DNA from: Parvularculaceae bacterium
GTDB lineage: Bacteria; Pseudomonadota; Alphaproteobacteria; Caulobacterales; Parvularculaceae
DNA: 53,734 nt
NCBI GenBank assembly: GCA_020446945.1
Contig: JAGRDS010000002.1
Span: 136,460-190,193, forward strand
Direction: 5' to 3'
Shown here: one piece after another, positions 20,668 to 30,049 of the stretch
Numbering within the stretch: position 1 is the first letter of the stretch
How the letters are laid out: each line of letters starts with the position of its first letter
Program-made: the position numbers and the translations under genes
Notes under the pieces: model-generated
Database searches by the model: none
Seen by the model: the letters and a program-made list of their open reading frames with translations, nothing else
Told to the model about the DNA's origin: nothing

Positions 20668-21354
20668 ATGGCGATACTCGATCAGATCGAAGAGCTTTTT
20701 TCGGCCGTCCGCAAACGCACGGTCGGCGCGCTTCTGGACGCGCTCGCCGCGCAAAAGCAGCGGCGAAAGGAAGAAACGTTCTCGATCGCCCTCATCGCGC
20801 TTTCGGCGAAAATGGCGAAAGCCGACGGCGCTGTAACGGATGAGGAAATCCGCGCGTTCAGGGATTTCTTCAAATTCGACGCGCGGGACGAGCCGAAGGT
20901 CAAGATGGTGTTCGATCTCGCCAAACAGGACGTCGCGGGCTTTGATCATTATGCGGGGCAGGTGGCGCGGATTTTCGCCGACGAGCCGATCGTTCTCGAA
21001 GATGTGATCGATTGCCTGCTTTATGTCGCACTCGCCGACGGACAGGCCCATCCGCGTGAAATGGAGATGCTGGAGAGCGCGGCTGCAAGGATGAATTTGA
21101 AGGCGGGCGCCTGGCGGCGGCTTAAAGCGGCCCATCTCGGGCAGGATCTCGACGATCCCTTTCTCATACTCGGCGTCAGTCATGACGCGGATGAGCCGGC
21201 TTTGCGCGCGCGCTATCGCGCCTTGATGCGTGAAAATCACCCCGATGCGCTGATTGCGCGCGGCGTGCCGCCGGCGCTTGTCAAAATTGCGGAAAACCGC
21301 ACGGCGGCGATCAACGCGGCCTATGAAAAAATCCTCGCCGAAAGAGGCCGTTAA
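20668..21354 (+). CDS. DjlA-like protein with TerB and J domains
   Basis: 228 residues. An N-terminal TerB-like helical domain (about residues 38-150, FSIALIALSAKMAKADGAVTDEEI with the acidic metal-type motif) is followed by a C-terminal J domain carrying the HPD tripeptide at 191-193, required for DnaK stimulation. This resembles DjlA co-chaperones but without the usual N-terminal membrane segment. It follows metH by 65 bp and is closed by a terminator. Client proteins unknown. Confidence 0.8.
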   Translation: MAILDQIEELFSAVRKRTVGALLDALAAQKQRRKEETFSIALIALSAKMAKADGAVTDEEIRAFRDFFKFDARDEPKVKMVFDLAKQDVAGFDHYAGQVARIFADEPIVLEDVIDCLLYVALADGQAHPREMEMLESAAARMNLKAGAWRRLKAAHLGQDLDDPFLILGVSHDADEPALRARYRALMRENHPDALIARGVPPALVKIAENRTAAINAAYEKILAERGR

Positions 21355-21356
21355 CC

Positions 21357-21380
21357 AAGGCGCCTGCGGCGCCTTATTTT
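21357..21380 (+). terminator. Intrinsic terminator after the J-domain gene
   Basis: AAGGCGCC-TGC-GGCGCCTT (21357-21375), an eight-base perfect hairpin followed by ATTTT, directly after the stop codon at 21354. It may end transcripts from the met operon as well as from the J-domain gene. Confidence 0.85.
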
Positions 21381-21447
21381 CGCTTAACGCCTGTTTTATA
21401 TGATGGGGGCGTCGCGACCGCCGAAGCGGCTGGACTGAGCTAGGGCT

Positions 21448-21732
21448 ATGCGCGTAAGCTGCCCATTAAATGGTGTGCGTATCGTGGGTGAGATGGCGGA
21501 CGAATTAACTGTATCCGATCCGAAAGCGGGCGCTTCAGGGCGCGATCGCAGTTTCAGCGTGGTCGTCGACGGCCTTTATTTTCTCGTTATTCTCCTGTTC
21601 ACGACTATTGCGGTGCTGGCTGTCGCGTTCGCCGCGCCGCTGGTCATCATTGCGACCGCGCTCGCCGGCGCGGTGTCGGCCGCTTCGGCCGAGGGCGCCG
21701 GGCGCAGCGGCTGGCGCGCCGCCGGCGTCTAG
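21448..21732 (+). CDS. Small hypothetical membrane protein
   Basis: 94 residues from the first ATG, or 79 if translation starts at the inner ATG at 21493. It has one long or two closely spaced hydrophobic segments (GLYFLVILLFTTIAVLAVAF and PLVIIATALAGAV) and a Gly/Arg-rich tail. An AGGG lies two bases before the first ATG. No family is recognised. It sits between a terminator and the EamA gene, 24 bp upstream of the latter, so it may head that operon. Confidence 0.5.
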   Translation: MRVSCPLNGVRIVGEMADELTVSDPKAGASGRDRSFSVVVDGLYFLVILLFTTIAVLAVAFAAPLVIIATALAGAVSAASAEGAGRSGWRAAGV

Positions 21733-21756
21733 CCTTCGTTTTCATCCCCTGCGCGA

Positions 21757-22749
21757 TTGATAGCGCCGACGGAGCGGCGTAAGCCGCGTTTTGCTGTTTC
21801 GACGCTTAATCCGGGGGTTGATCTGGCCGCGCGCGAACTCATCGTTCTGCTGACGCTTTGCGTTTGCTGGGGGTTTCATTTCGTCGTTGTCAAGACGGCC
21901 GTCGGCGAAATGCCGCCGACCTTTTACGCCGCTATCCGCATGGCGGTCGTTGCGATCGTGTTATCGCCGTTTTTAAGGTGGCGTCCCGGCAAGATGAAGA
22001 TGCTGTTTCTCGCCGCGCTTTGTTTCGGCTGCATCAATTACCTGTTGCTGCTTAATGGCGTGAAGCTCGCGACAGCCTCCTCCAGCGCCATCGCAAACCA
22101 GCTTTACGTTCCCTTCGCCACGGTTTTGTCGGTGCTTTTCCTTCAGGAAAAAATCGGTTGGCGGCGGATCGCCGGCGTCTCGCTTGCATTCGCGGGCGTC
22201 GCCCTTATCGCGCTGAACCGCGACCAGGGCGCTGCAGGCGTTCAGATCGGCGTCGGCGTCGGTCTTGTCGCCGGCGCGGCGCTGGTCGAGGCGACGGGAT
22301 CCATTCTCGTGAAAAAAGCCTCGGGCTTTAAACCGTGGGAATTGCTCGCCTGGTTCGGTCTCGTCGGCGCACCCGTATTGATGGCGGCGTCGGCGATTTT
22401 CGAGCGCGATCAGATGAGCGCATTGGCCGGCGCGGACAAAAAAATCGTCATCGGCGCCGTTCTCTATTCGGCGCTTGTCGCGTCTGTTTTCGGCCATACG
22501 GCGTATTACTGGCTTATCCAGCGCCGACCGGTTTCGGAAATCGCGCCATCTTCCTTGTTGACAACGATGTTCGGCGTCGCATTTTCGGTGGCGTTGCTGG
22601 ACGAGCCCTTTACGATCGTCTTTTTCATCGGCGGATTGATGACGCTGGCGGGCGTCGGCATTGTCGTCCTGCGCACGCCGGCGGCGGCGCCCGAGCCCGG
22701 CGCGCCTGAATCGTTCATACCCGCGCCGGAAGAGGAGGCGAAACCGTGA
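21757..22749 (+). CDS. EamA/DMT-superfamily permease
   Basis: 330 residues with ten predicted membrane segments and the two tandem EamA repeats of drug/metabolite transporters (first repeat from LAARELIVLLTLCVCWGFHFVVVK, second from VGLVAGAALVEATGSILVKKA). Substrates of such permeases range from amino acids to metabolites and cannot be inferred. The only start codon between the in-frame stop and the first membrane segment is TTG at 21757, which leaves a 24-residue hydrophilic lead. The stop overlaps the AmpD start by four bases. Confidence 0.83.
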   Translation: MIAPTERRKPRFAVSTLNPGVDLAARELIVLLTLCVCWGFHFVVVKTAVGEMPPTFYAAIRMAVVAIVLSPFLRWRPGKMKMLFLAALCFGCINYLLLLNGVKLATASSSAIANQLYVPFATVLSVLFLQEKIGWRRIAGVSLAFAGVALIALNRDQGAAGVQIGVGVGLVAGAALVEATGSILVKKASGFKPWELLAWFGLVGAPVLMAASAIFERDQMSALAGADKKIVIGAVLYSALVASVFGHTAYYWLIQRRPVSEIAPSSLLTTMFGVAFSVALLDEPFTIVFFIGGLMTLAGVGIVVLRTPAAAPEPGAPESFIPAPEEEAKP

Positions 22750-23435
22750 CGGATTTTAATGTCGTTGAGAAGCTGTCGCCTAACTTCGATGAACGCGGCC
22801 GCGCGATCGACATGATCGTCCTCCATTACACGGGCATGCGAACGGGCGGCGAAGCGCTCAATCGGCTTTGCGACCCGGCGGCGAAAGTTTCCGCCCATTA
22901 CCTCGTTGAAGAAAACGGCGCGGTATATGCGCTCGTGCGCGAGGAAAAACGCGCATGGCACGCAGGCGTCGGCGCCTGGAAAGGCGATGTTGAAATCAAC
23001 GCGCGTTCGATAGGCGTCGAAATCGTCAATCCGGGCCATGAATTCGGCTACCGAAAGTTTCCGGACCGCCAGATCGAAAGCGTCATCGCCCTTGTCGCAG
23101 GGATCGCCGCGCGGCATGCGATCGATCCGCGCATGGTGCTCGGTCATTCCGATGTCGCGCCGCAACGCAAAGAGGATCCCGGCGAATTGTTTCCATGGGG
23201 CAGGCTTGCCGATGCGGGGCTGGCGATCGGGCGCTACAAGGGCGGCGAGGACGATACGATCGCCGGCGAGGATGCGCTTTCGATGCTGCGCGCGATCGGT
23301 TATGACGCGCCGGACAAGGCGCAGGCCGCCGCTCTGGTGGCGTTTCAGCGCCGCTTTTGTCCTGAAGCGCTGGCGCAGGGTTTCAACCCGCTTACAAAGG
23401 CGGCGCTCAAATGGGCGCTGGCGCAGATGAGCTAG
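22746..23435 (+). CDS. N-acetylmuramoyl-L-alanine amidase, AmpD family
   Basis: 229-residue zinc amidase_2 enzyme that cleaves the bond between muramic acid and the stem peptide; AmpD-type members recycle anhydro-muropeptides. Zinc ligands and catalytic residues are in place: H27 (IVLHYTG), H134 (GHSDVAP) and D144 with K142 nearby. The C-terminal 60 residues (AGEDALSMLRAIGY onward) form a small peptidoglycan-binding-like domain. No signal peptide, consistent with a cytoplasmic recycling role. It starts with GTG, overlapping the EamA stop. AmpD controls beta-lactamase induction in AmpC/AmpR systems, but the beta-lactamase here is class A and far away, so no link is claimed. Confidence 0.9.
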   Translation: MTDFNVVEKLSPNFDERGRAIDMIVLHYTGMRTGGEALNRLCDPAAKVSAHYLVEENGAVYALVREEKRAWHAGVGAWKGDVEINARSIGVEIVNPGHEFGYRKFPDRQIESVIALVAGIAARHAIDPRMVLGHSDVAPQRKEDPGELFPWGRLADAGLAIGRYKGGEDDTIAGEDALSMLRAIGYDAPDKAQAAALVAFQRRFCPEALAQGFNPLTKAALKWALAQMS

Positions 23436-26400
23436 GCGTTCGCAAGCGCCTTGCGCGCAAACTGATCGCGCGTCGGCGCTGGCCTTGCCGCTTTTTCCAT
23501 CTCCATTTGCTTGATCGCTTCTTTTGCGCGCACGTGCCTGAAAGCGCTGTGCGCCGTCGCCCAGTCGGCGAGAAGACGCGCGGCGAGAGGCGAAGCGGTC
23601 TCGCGGTAATGGCGCTCGACAAGATCGCGAAGCCGCTTCTCGCCGTCGCCGCCGAGCTGCGATGCGACAACCGTGTCGGGATTTAGCGAGGCGCTGAATT
23701 CGTCGGCGGGATCGTAGACAAACGCTTCGCCGCCGGTCATGCCCGCGCCGAAATTGAACCCTACAGAACCGAGAACGACGACAACGCCGCCAGTCATATA
23801 CTCGCATCCATTCGCCGAGCAGCCTTCAACGACGGCGCTCGCGCCGGAATTCCTGACGGCGAAACGCCCGCCCGCGCGGCCCGCCGCGTAAAGTTCGCCC
23901 GATGTCGCGCCGTAAAGGCAGGTGTTGCCGATAATCGCCTGATCGCCGGTTTGCGATGCGTCGGCGCCGGGATGAACGACGATCGTCGCGCCGGAAAGCC
24001 CCTTGCCGACATAATCGTTCGCTTCGCCCTCAACGATAATCTTCAGTCCGTATACGCAAAATGCGCCGAGCGATTGACCGGCGGAGCCGCGCAGCGACAG
24101 GGTGAGGTGATCGGCGGCGAGCGGCCTTCCATGCATCGTGCGTACGATTTCCGACGACAGGCGCGCGCCGATGGTGCGGTGCGTGTTTTGAACGGGAAGC
24201 GTCAGCGACTGACGCTCGCCATATCTGAAAAATGCGTCGAGTGCGGGACGGATGCGCTGGTCGATCGTATCGGTGACTTCGGTGCGCCCGCGCCGCCTGT
24301 CGCGCAGGACGCAATCGTCTGTTTCGATACGCGCGAGGATCGGGTTGAGATCGAGATCGTCGAGTTCGTCCGACCCGCGCGAGACCTGATCGAGAAGATC
24401 GGATCGGCCGACAATCTCGTCAAGCGTACGCGCGCCGAGCGCGGCGAGATGGCGGCGGACGTCCTCGGCCATAAAGCTCATCAGGTTGACAACGTGATTG
24501 GCGGCGCCGGTGAATCGCTTGCGCAATTCGTCATCCTGGGTGCAGACGCCGACAGGACAGGCGTTCGAATGGCACTGGCGCACCATCAGGCATCCGAGCG
24601 CGACAAGCGAAATCGTGCCGATCCCGAACTCCTCCGCGCCGAGCATTGCGGCGATGACGATATCGCGCCCGGTTCTCAATCCGCCGTCGGTCCGAAGCGT
24701 TACTTTCGACCTCAGATCATTGAGCGCCAGCACCTGATTGGCTTCTGCAAGACCGATTTCCCACGGCGAGCCGGCGAATTTTATCGAGGATTGAGGACTG
24801 GCGCCGGTGCCGCCGACATGGCCGGAAACCAGAATGACATCCGCCTTCGCTTTGGCGACGCCGGCCGCAATAGCGCCGATTCCGCCGGCGGAAACGAGCT
24901 TCACGCAAACGCGCGCGGACGGATTGATCTGTTTCAGATCGTAAATGAGCTGGGCGAGGTCTTCGATTGAATAAATGTCGTGATGCGGCGGCGGCGAAAT
25001 CAATGTCACGCCCTTGGTCGCGTGGCGCATGCGCGCGATGAAATCCGTCACTTTGAAACCGGGAAGCTGTCCGCCTTCGCCAGGCTTTGCGCCCTGCGCG
25101 ACCTTGATTTCGATCTCCTCGCAATTGTTGAGATATTCCGCGGTGACGCCGAACCGTCCGGATGCGATCTGTTTGATCGCGGAATTGGCGCTGTCGCCGT
25201 TCGCCAGCGGGCGATAGCGTTCGGGGTCTTCCCCGCCCTCGCCGGAAACGGAGCGCGCGCCGATACGGTTCATGGCGATATTGAGAACGCCATGCGCCTC
25301 CGGCGACAATGCGCCGAGCGACATTCCGGGCGTGACGAAGCGCGTGCGCAATCCCTCCATCGGTTCGACCTCGGAAATGTCGATCGCCGGGCCGATAGGG
25401 CGCGGTCGCAACAGATCGCGCACCTGTGCCGGTTTCTCGCTATCGAGCGTGTCGACAAATCTGCGGAATGCGTCGGCGTCATTCTCGCGCACGGCCTGTT
25501 GCAGGTCGCTTACGAGGCGCGCCTGGAGAATGTGCCGCTCGCCGCGCGTTCTTTGCCGGTAAAACCCGCCTACGGGCAGGCCCGGTTGCGATTGAAAGGC
25601 GCGCGCGCGCATGCGCGCCGTTCGCTTTTCGATGCCGGAAAAGCCCATGCCTGAAATGCGGCTTGTCATGCCCGGGAAAATCTCGTCGACAAGTCCCCGT
25701 GAGAGGCCGAGCGCTTCGAAATTGCATCCGCCGCGATAGGACGAGATGACGGAAATCCCCATTTTTGAAATAATTTTCAGCAACCCCGCCTCAAGCGCGC
25801 ATTTGTAATTGTAAACGCACTGATTTGGATCGAGCCCGTCATAATGTCCGCGCGCGGCGGCGTCTGCGAGCGAATCAAAGGCGAGGTACGGGTTGATCGC
25901 CGTCGCGCCGACGCCGACGAGGACCGCCGCGTAATGCGCATCGAGGCATTCGGCCGCGCGTACGACAATCGAACAGAATGTCCGGCGCCCGACCCTGGTT
26001 AGATGGGTGTGTACGCCCCCGGCCGCGAGGATCATCGGAACCGGAATGCGATCGGCGCCCTGGCGCTCGTCGGTGAGGACGACAACGCCCGCGCCGTCAC
26101 CCACCGCCTGCGCCGCCTCATCGCGAATCCTGTCGAGCGCGGCGCGCAGCGCTTCGCCGTCGCCCGTGCATTGCGCGGCGGGGTAGGTGCAGTCGATCTC
26201 GATCGCATCCCCACCCAGATGATCGCGCAAACGCACATACATGCCGTTGGTTAGAACAGGGCTTTCAAGAACATAGACGTCGGTCTGCGTTTTGTCGGAG
26301 GCGAGAATATTGCCGAGATTTTTAAAGCGCGTCGTCAGGCTCATCACGCCCGCCTCGCGAAGGGGATCAATCGGGGGATTGGTCACCTGGCTGAAATTCT

Positions 26401-27982
26401 GGCGGAAAAAATGTGAAAGCGGCCTGTATTCTTCCGATAGAACTGCGATCGGCGCATCATCGCCCATCGAACCGATCGCTTCCTTGCCGGTCATCGCCAT
26501 CGGCTTCAAAATGAGATCGAGATCTTCAAGTGTGAAACCGGCCGCCGCCTGCCGACGGATCAGCTCGTCGCCGGCGAACAGCCGCTCCTCCGGGCCGGGG
26601 CCGAGATCAGGTTCGAGCAGGACGACATTTTCAAGCCAGTCCGCATAGGGATGTTTTTCTGAAAGATGGTCGAGGATTTCCGATTGCTCGAAAAGCGTCC
26701 TTTCTTCTGAATCAAATGCAATCATCCGGCCGGGTTCAATCGCGCCGCGCCGCAGGATTTTTCGCTCGCCAAGCGGGCACATGCCGGCTTCCGAGCCGAC
26801 GGCGAGAACGCCGTCATGCGTCACCGCATAGCGAAGCGGCCGCAGGCCGTTTCGATCAAGCCCGGCGACGATCCATCGCCCGTCATAGGCGGCGATTGCG
26901 GCCGGCCCGTCCCATGGCTCCATAACCGCGTTGCAATAACCGTAAAGCGCGCGCCACGTGTCTTTCATGACGGCGCCGCGCTTCGTCCACGCTTCCGGAA
27001 TCAAAAGCGCCTTCGCCATCGGCCCTGAACGCCCGGCGCGTACAATCAGTTCAAAGACCTGATCGAGCGCGGCCGAATCCGACGCGCCGGGGCGTATCAC
27101 GGGCTTGATGCAGTCACCTGCGTCGCCGAACGCGCTCGACGCCATGCGGATCTCATGGCTCTTCATCCAGTTGCGGTTGCCTTTCAGCGTATTGATCTCG
27201 CCATTATGGGCGAGCATGCGGAACGGTTGGGCGAGACGCCATTCCGGGAAAGTGTTCGTTGAATAGCGCTGGTGAAATATCGCGACAGAGGATTTGAAAT
27301 CCGGATCGCGCAAGTCGCAGTAAAAACCGTCGATCTCTTCGGCGAGAAACATTCCTTTATAGATGATTGATCGAGCCGACAGCGAGCAGACGTAAAATTC
27401 CTGAATATTCGCCTCGCTGATGCGTTGTTCGATGCGCCGGCGAACAAGATAGAGTGCGCGCTCGACCTCTTCGTTCGGCCTGTCCGCCGCATCTGCGAAC
27501 AAAACCTGTTCGATCTCGGGGCGCGTCATGTTTGCGCGCGCTCCGAGATACGTCGCGTCAACGGGAACCTGGCGCCATCCGTAAACCTGGAAGTCGGCGC
27601 GGATAATTTCCGTTTCGACGATCGTCCTGCACTGGTCCTGCGCACTGAAATTCGTACGCGGAAGGAAAACCATTCCCGCGCAAAGGTCGCGCATTTGCGG
27701 ATCGCGCCCCATTCGCTTCACATGACGACGAAACAAATCCTGCGGAATATTGACGAGCAGGCCGGCGCCGTCTCCGGTTTTCCCGTCGGCGGCGACGGCG
27801 CCCCGGTGCCAGACCGCTTTCAACGCCGACAGCGCAAGCTCGACGATCTCGCGCGTCGGTTCACCGTCAAGCGCGGCGACAAGTCCGACGCCGCAGGCGT
27901 CCCGCTCAGAGGCCGGGTCATACGCACCCGCATCGATCAGGGTTCGGCGGTTTTCGAGATAGGTTTCAATCTGGTTTTTCAT
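23432..27982 (-). CDS. gltB: Glutamate synthase (NADPH), large subunit
   Basis: Transfers the glutamine amide nitrogen to 2-oxoglutarate to give glutamate. 1516 residues from the ATG at 27982; the open frame continues upstream into the gltD end, but that ATG is 28 bp after gltD and matches the family N-terminus. After a 29-residue propeptide lies the N-terminal nucleophile C30 (ERDACGVGL) of the class II glutaminase domain. The central domain, FMN-binding synthase domain and C-terminal glutamine-amidotransferase-associated beta-helix follow. The 3Fe-4S cluster motif reads CLMVRQCHSNACPVGVC. The stop overlaps the convergent AmpD stop. Confidence 0.97.
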   Translation of the reverse strand: MKNQIETYLENRRTLIDAGAYDPASERDACGVGLVAALDGEPTREIVELALSALKAVWHRGAVAADGKTGDGAGLLVNIPQDLFRRHVKRMGRDPQMRDLCAGMVFLPRTNFSAQDQCRTIVETEIIRADFQVYGWRQVPVDATYLGARANMTRPEIEQVLFADAADRPNEEVERALYLVRRRIEQRISEANIQEFYVCSLSARSIIYKGMFLAEEIDGFYCDLRDPDFKSSVAIFHQRYSTNTFPEWRLAQPFRMLAHNGEINTLKGNRNWMKSHEIRMASSAFGDAGDCIKPVIRPGASDSAALDQVFELIVRAGRSGPMAKALLIPEAWTKRGAVMKDTWRALYGYCNAVMEPWDGPAAIAAYDGRWIVAGLDRNGLRPLRYAVTHDGVLAVGSEAGMCPLGERKILRRGAIEPGRMIAFDSEERTLFEQSEILDHLSEKHPYADWLENVVLLEPDLGPGPEERLFAGDELIRRQAAAGFTLEDLDLILKPMAMTGKEAIGSMGDDAPIAVLSEEYRPLSHFFRQNFSQVTNPPIDPLREAGVMSLTTRFKNLGNILASDKTQTDVYVLESPVLTNGMYVRLRDHLGGDAIEIDCTYPAAQCTGDGEALRAALDRIRDEAAQAVGDGAGVVVLTDERQGADRIPVPMILAAGGVHTHLTRVGRRTFCSIVVRAAECLDAHYAAVLVGVGATAINPYLAFDSLADAAARGHYDGLDPNQCVYNYKCALEAGLLKIISKMGISVISSYRGGCNFEALGLSRGLVDEIFPGMTSRISGMGFSGIEKRTARMRARAFQSQPGLPVGGFYRQRTRGERHILQARLVSDLQQAVRENDADAFRRFVDTLDSEKPAQVRDLLRPRPIGPAIDISEVEPMEGLRTRFVTPGMSLGALSPEAHGVLNIAMNRIGARSVSGEGGEDPERYRPLANGDSANSAIKQIASGRFGVTAEYLNNCEEIEIKVAQGAKPGEGGQLPGFKVTDFIARMRHATKGVTLISPPPHHDIYSIEDLAQLIYDLKQINPSARVCVKLVSAGGIGAIAAGVAKAKADVILVSGHVGGTGASPQSSIKFAGSPWEIGLAEANQVLALNDLRSKVTLRTDGGLRTGRDIVIAAMLGAEEFGIGTISLVALGCLMVRQCHSNACPVGVCTQDDELRKRFTGAANHVVNLMSFMAEDVRRHLAALGARTLDEIVGRSDLLDQVSRGSDELDDLDLNPILARIETDDCVLRDRRRGRTEVTDTIDQRIRPALDAFFRYGERQSLTLPVQNTHRTIGARLSSEIVRTMHGRPLAADHLTLSLRGSAGQSLGAFCVYGLKIIVEGEANDYVGKGLSGATIVVHPGADASQTGDQAIIGNTCLYGATSGELYAAGRAGGRFAVRNSGASAVVEGCSANGCEYMTGGVVVVLGSVGFNFGAGMTGGEAFVYDPADEFSASLNPDTVVASQLGGDGEKRLRDLVERHYRETASPLAARLLADWATAHSAFRHVRAKEAIKQMEMEKAARPAPTRDQFARKALANA

Positions 27983-28010
27983 TTCAGTTCGGCTGGATGG
28001 GGGAGAGGGA

Positions 28011-29441
28011 TTATTCGGCGGCCAGCAGGGCGGACGTTTTCGACGAAAGGCGCGTGATAATTTCCGCCGCCGCGCGCCGCCCGTCCGCGATCGCCCACAC
28101 AACGAGCGACGCGCCGCGGACGATATCGCCTGCGGCGAACACACCCGAAATATTCGTTTCAAGTGAATTCGTTCGCGTCGCGATAGCGCCGCGTTTGGTG
28201 AATTTCAGCTCCGGCGCGCCGAAAAGAGCCGGCAGGTCTTCGGCTTCAAACCCAAGCGCCTTGATGACAAGATCCGCATCCAGCCGAAAGACGTAATTTT
28301 CAATCGGCTCGACGGCCAAGCGCCCGCTCGCATCCCTGTTTCCGATGCGCATGCGAACGGCTTTCACGCCGTGCGCACGGCCCGTTACGGTTTCTATTGC
28401 CTGGGGCGCAGCGAGCCATTCGAAGTTAACGCCTTCTTCTTCGGCGTTCGCCGTTTCGCGCGCTGAACCCGGCATGTTTGCGCGGTCACGCCGATAGAGA
28501 CACGTGACTTTCTCCGCGCCCTGGCGCATCGCAGTCCTGACGCAATCCATCGCCGTATCGCCGCCGCCGATGACGACGACGCGCTTGCCCGCTGCGTCAA
28601 GGTCTCCATTGTCGAATTCGCGAACCGCATCGCCGAACCCTTTACGGTTCGACGCGGTCAGATAATCGATCGCGGCGACGACGCCGGCCGCATTTTCGTT
28701 TTCAAGACCGAGATCGCGTCCCTTGTAAACGCCGGTCGCGATAAGAAGCGCGTCATGCCGGCCCTGAAGCTCGCCCAACCTCGCGTCGCGGCCGACTTCG
28801 AAATCAAGCCGGAAGCGCACGCCCGCTTCTTCAAGGCGCGCGATACGCCGCGCGACAACGTTTTTTTCAAGTTTGAAATTGGGAATGCCGTAGACGAGCA
28901 AGCCGCCGGCGCGGTCATATCGGTCATAGATGACGACATCGACGCCGGATTTGCGCAGCTCCTCGGCTGCGGCGAGACCGGCGGGGCCTGCGCCGATAAT
29001 TCCGGCCGAACGGCCGAACGGCGCACCGCATTTTATCGGTTCGACCCAGCCGTTCGACCACGCCGTTTCGGTGATGAATTGCTCAACCGCGCCGATCGTC
29101 ACCGCGCCGTGTCGCGACTGTTCGATGACGCAGGCGCCTTCGCACAATCTGTCCTGCGGGCATATGCGCCCGCAAATCTCCGGCATTGAATTCGTCGCCG
29201 AGGAAAGCGCGTACGCCTCCTTCAAGCGTCCCTCGGCGGCGAGACGCAACCAGTCCGGAATATCATTCGTAAGCGGACAATGGCTCTGGCAGAATGGTAC
29301 GCCGCATTGCGAACATCGCGCCGATTGCGCGTTCGCATTCGTTTCGTCATATGTTGTATAAATCTCGCGGAAATCGCCGAGGCGCGATTTTGCGTCGCGT
29401 TTTTGCGGCGGCTTGCGGCTCTGATCGACGAACTTCAACAT
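28011..29441 (-). CDS. gltD: Glutamate synthase (NADPH), small subunit
   Basis: 476-residue FAD/NADPH oxidoreductase that feeds electrons to GltB. Cys-rich N-terminal [4Fe-4S] region CSQCGVPFCQSHCPLTNDIPDW (about residues 43-64), FAD-binding GAGPAGLAAAEEL and NADPH-binding VVVIGGGDTAMDC. It is first in the gltD-gltB operon, followed 28 bp later by gltB; this is the reverse of the E. coli order. The upstream region shares about 600 bp with the divergent metX operon and contains repeated CCCAAAT boxes. Confidence 0.97.
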   Translation of the reverse strand: MLKFVDQSRKPPQKRDAKSRLGDFREIYTTYDETNANAQSARCSQCGVPFCQSHCPLTNDIPDWLRLAAEGRLKEAYALSSATNSMPEICGRICPQDRLCEGACVIEQSRHGAVTIGAVEQFITETAWSNGWVEPIKCGAPFGRSAGIIGAGPAGLAAAEELRKSGVDVVIYDRYDRAGGLLVYGIPNFKLEKNVVARRIARLEEAGVRFRLDFEVGRDARLGELQGRHDALLIATGVYKGRDLGLENENAAGVVAAIDYLTASNRKGFGDAVREFDNGDLDAAGKRVVVIGGGDTAMDCVRTAMRQGAEKVTCLYRRDRANMPGSARETANAEEEGVNFEWLAAPQAIETVTGRAHGVKAVRMRIGNRDASGRLAVEPIENYVFRLDADLVIKALGFEAEDLPALFGAPELKFTKRGAIATRTNSLETNISGVFAAGDIVRGASLVVWAIADGRRAAAEIITRLSSKTSALLAAE

Positions 29442-29809
29442 CGGCGGCCCTTCGATTCCCTTTGTACGTGCGCGCAGGCGCGCAGGGCGGTCGAAATTGC
29501 GCGCGAATCCGGCGCCAAGGCTAATGAGGGGGCGCCGGCCGGGGCAAGAAGAAAATGCTGCAATTGCGAAATATTTTCGTCCAATTTGGGATAAACGTCG
29601 AATTTGGGCCCTGATTTGGGCGGCGAATTGCGGGATTTAACGCTTCTTGGGTTGTTTCTGCTTAATGAAAAAGCGCAGGAATATCCGTCGCTTAGGCTTT
29701 CGCCAGCCGTCCTCCGCCGCCGCCCGCCGGCGGATTTTCGCGCTGCAAGTCGATGCGATGCGCGTCCCCGCGCGTTCGCCGGCGCGTTTTCAGGGCGCAC
29801 AGAAATTTA
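29442..29809. other. gltD upstream region with CCCAAAT repeats, no gene
   Basis: No coding sequence is supported here. Reading toward gltD, three copies of CCCAAAT[T/C] occur (plus-strand 29583-29590, 29601-29608, 29613-29620) at start-to-start distances of 18 and 12 bp, and a degenerate fourth lies at about 29625-29634. A perfect hairpin TGCGCGC-AG-GCGCGCA (29469-29484) would lie in the 5' leader of gltD. No clear sigma-70 promoter could be placed for gltD. Confidence 0.4.
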
Positions 29810-29837
29810 TTGACGCAATTTTTTTTGCCGCTAGTTT
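29810..29837 (+). promoter_or_regulatory. Promoter of the SAM-riboswitch/met operon
   Basis: TTGACG (29810-29815), 16 bp containing eight T, then TAGTTT (29832-29837). The start of transcription would be near 29843, six bases before the first conserved riboswitch strand. That placement supports both calls. Confidence 0.65.
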
Positions 29838-29848
29838 CCGCGCCAACG

Positions 29849-29965
29849 CTCATCAAGACCAGCTGAGGGACAGGCCCTTAGACGCTGGGGCAACCGCCGA
29901 ACGACTACCCGGTCATTTGGAAAGGTGCCAATTCCTTCGAGACGGTTTCCGTTTCGAGAGATGAG
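29849..29965 (+). ncRNA. SAM riboswitch (SAM-I type)
   Basis: Binds S-adenosylmethionine and shuts off the methionine genes downstream. The conserved core is easily read: CTCATCAAGA (P1 5' strand and kink), CCAGC...GCTGG helix P2 enclosing GAGGGACAGGCCC, GGCAACC after P2, AAAGGTGCCAATTCC after P3, a P4 hairpin CGAGACGG-TTT-CCGTTTCG, and GAGAGATGAG closing P1 (CTCATC 29849-29854 with GATGAG 29960-29965). Immediately after P1 a 7-bp hairpin TCGGACG/CGTCCGA (29966-29972 with 29989-29995) may be the expression platform, but it has no T-tract, so control could be at translation or use a weak terminator. Class (SAM-I versus the related SAM-I/IV) is not settled. Confidence 0.9.
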
Positions 29966-30049
29966 TCGGACGAAAGCGGTTCGCGCCGCGTCCGATTGGG
30001 TCTCTGTGAATGTCTTGTTGCGCTGACGATGAGATTGCAGGGGCCGTTC

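Noticed and set aside
22506..23807. Minus-strand open frame of 433 codons opposite EamA and AmpD and overlapping the gltB end
   Set aside because: It crosses three well supported genes, has low-complexity Arg-rich composition and no recognisable domain.
23951..24970. Plus-strand open frame of 339 codons inside gltB
   Set aside because: Antisense to the conserved FMN and iron-sulfur region of gltB; no ribosome site or family match.
27983..28162. 60-codon upstream extension of gltB
   Set aside because: It overlaps the end of gltD and is unlike any GltB propeptide; the ATG at 27982 gives the normal short propeptide before the catalytic Cys.
29996..30049. N-terminal extension of metX starting at TTG 29996 or ATG 30029
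   Set aside because: Neither has a ribosome site, the added residues have no homology, and 29996 overlaps the hairpin after the riboswitch. ATG 30050 has AGGGG at good spacing.
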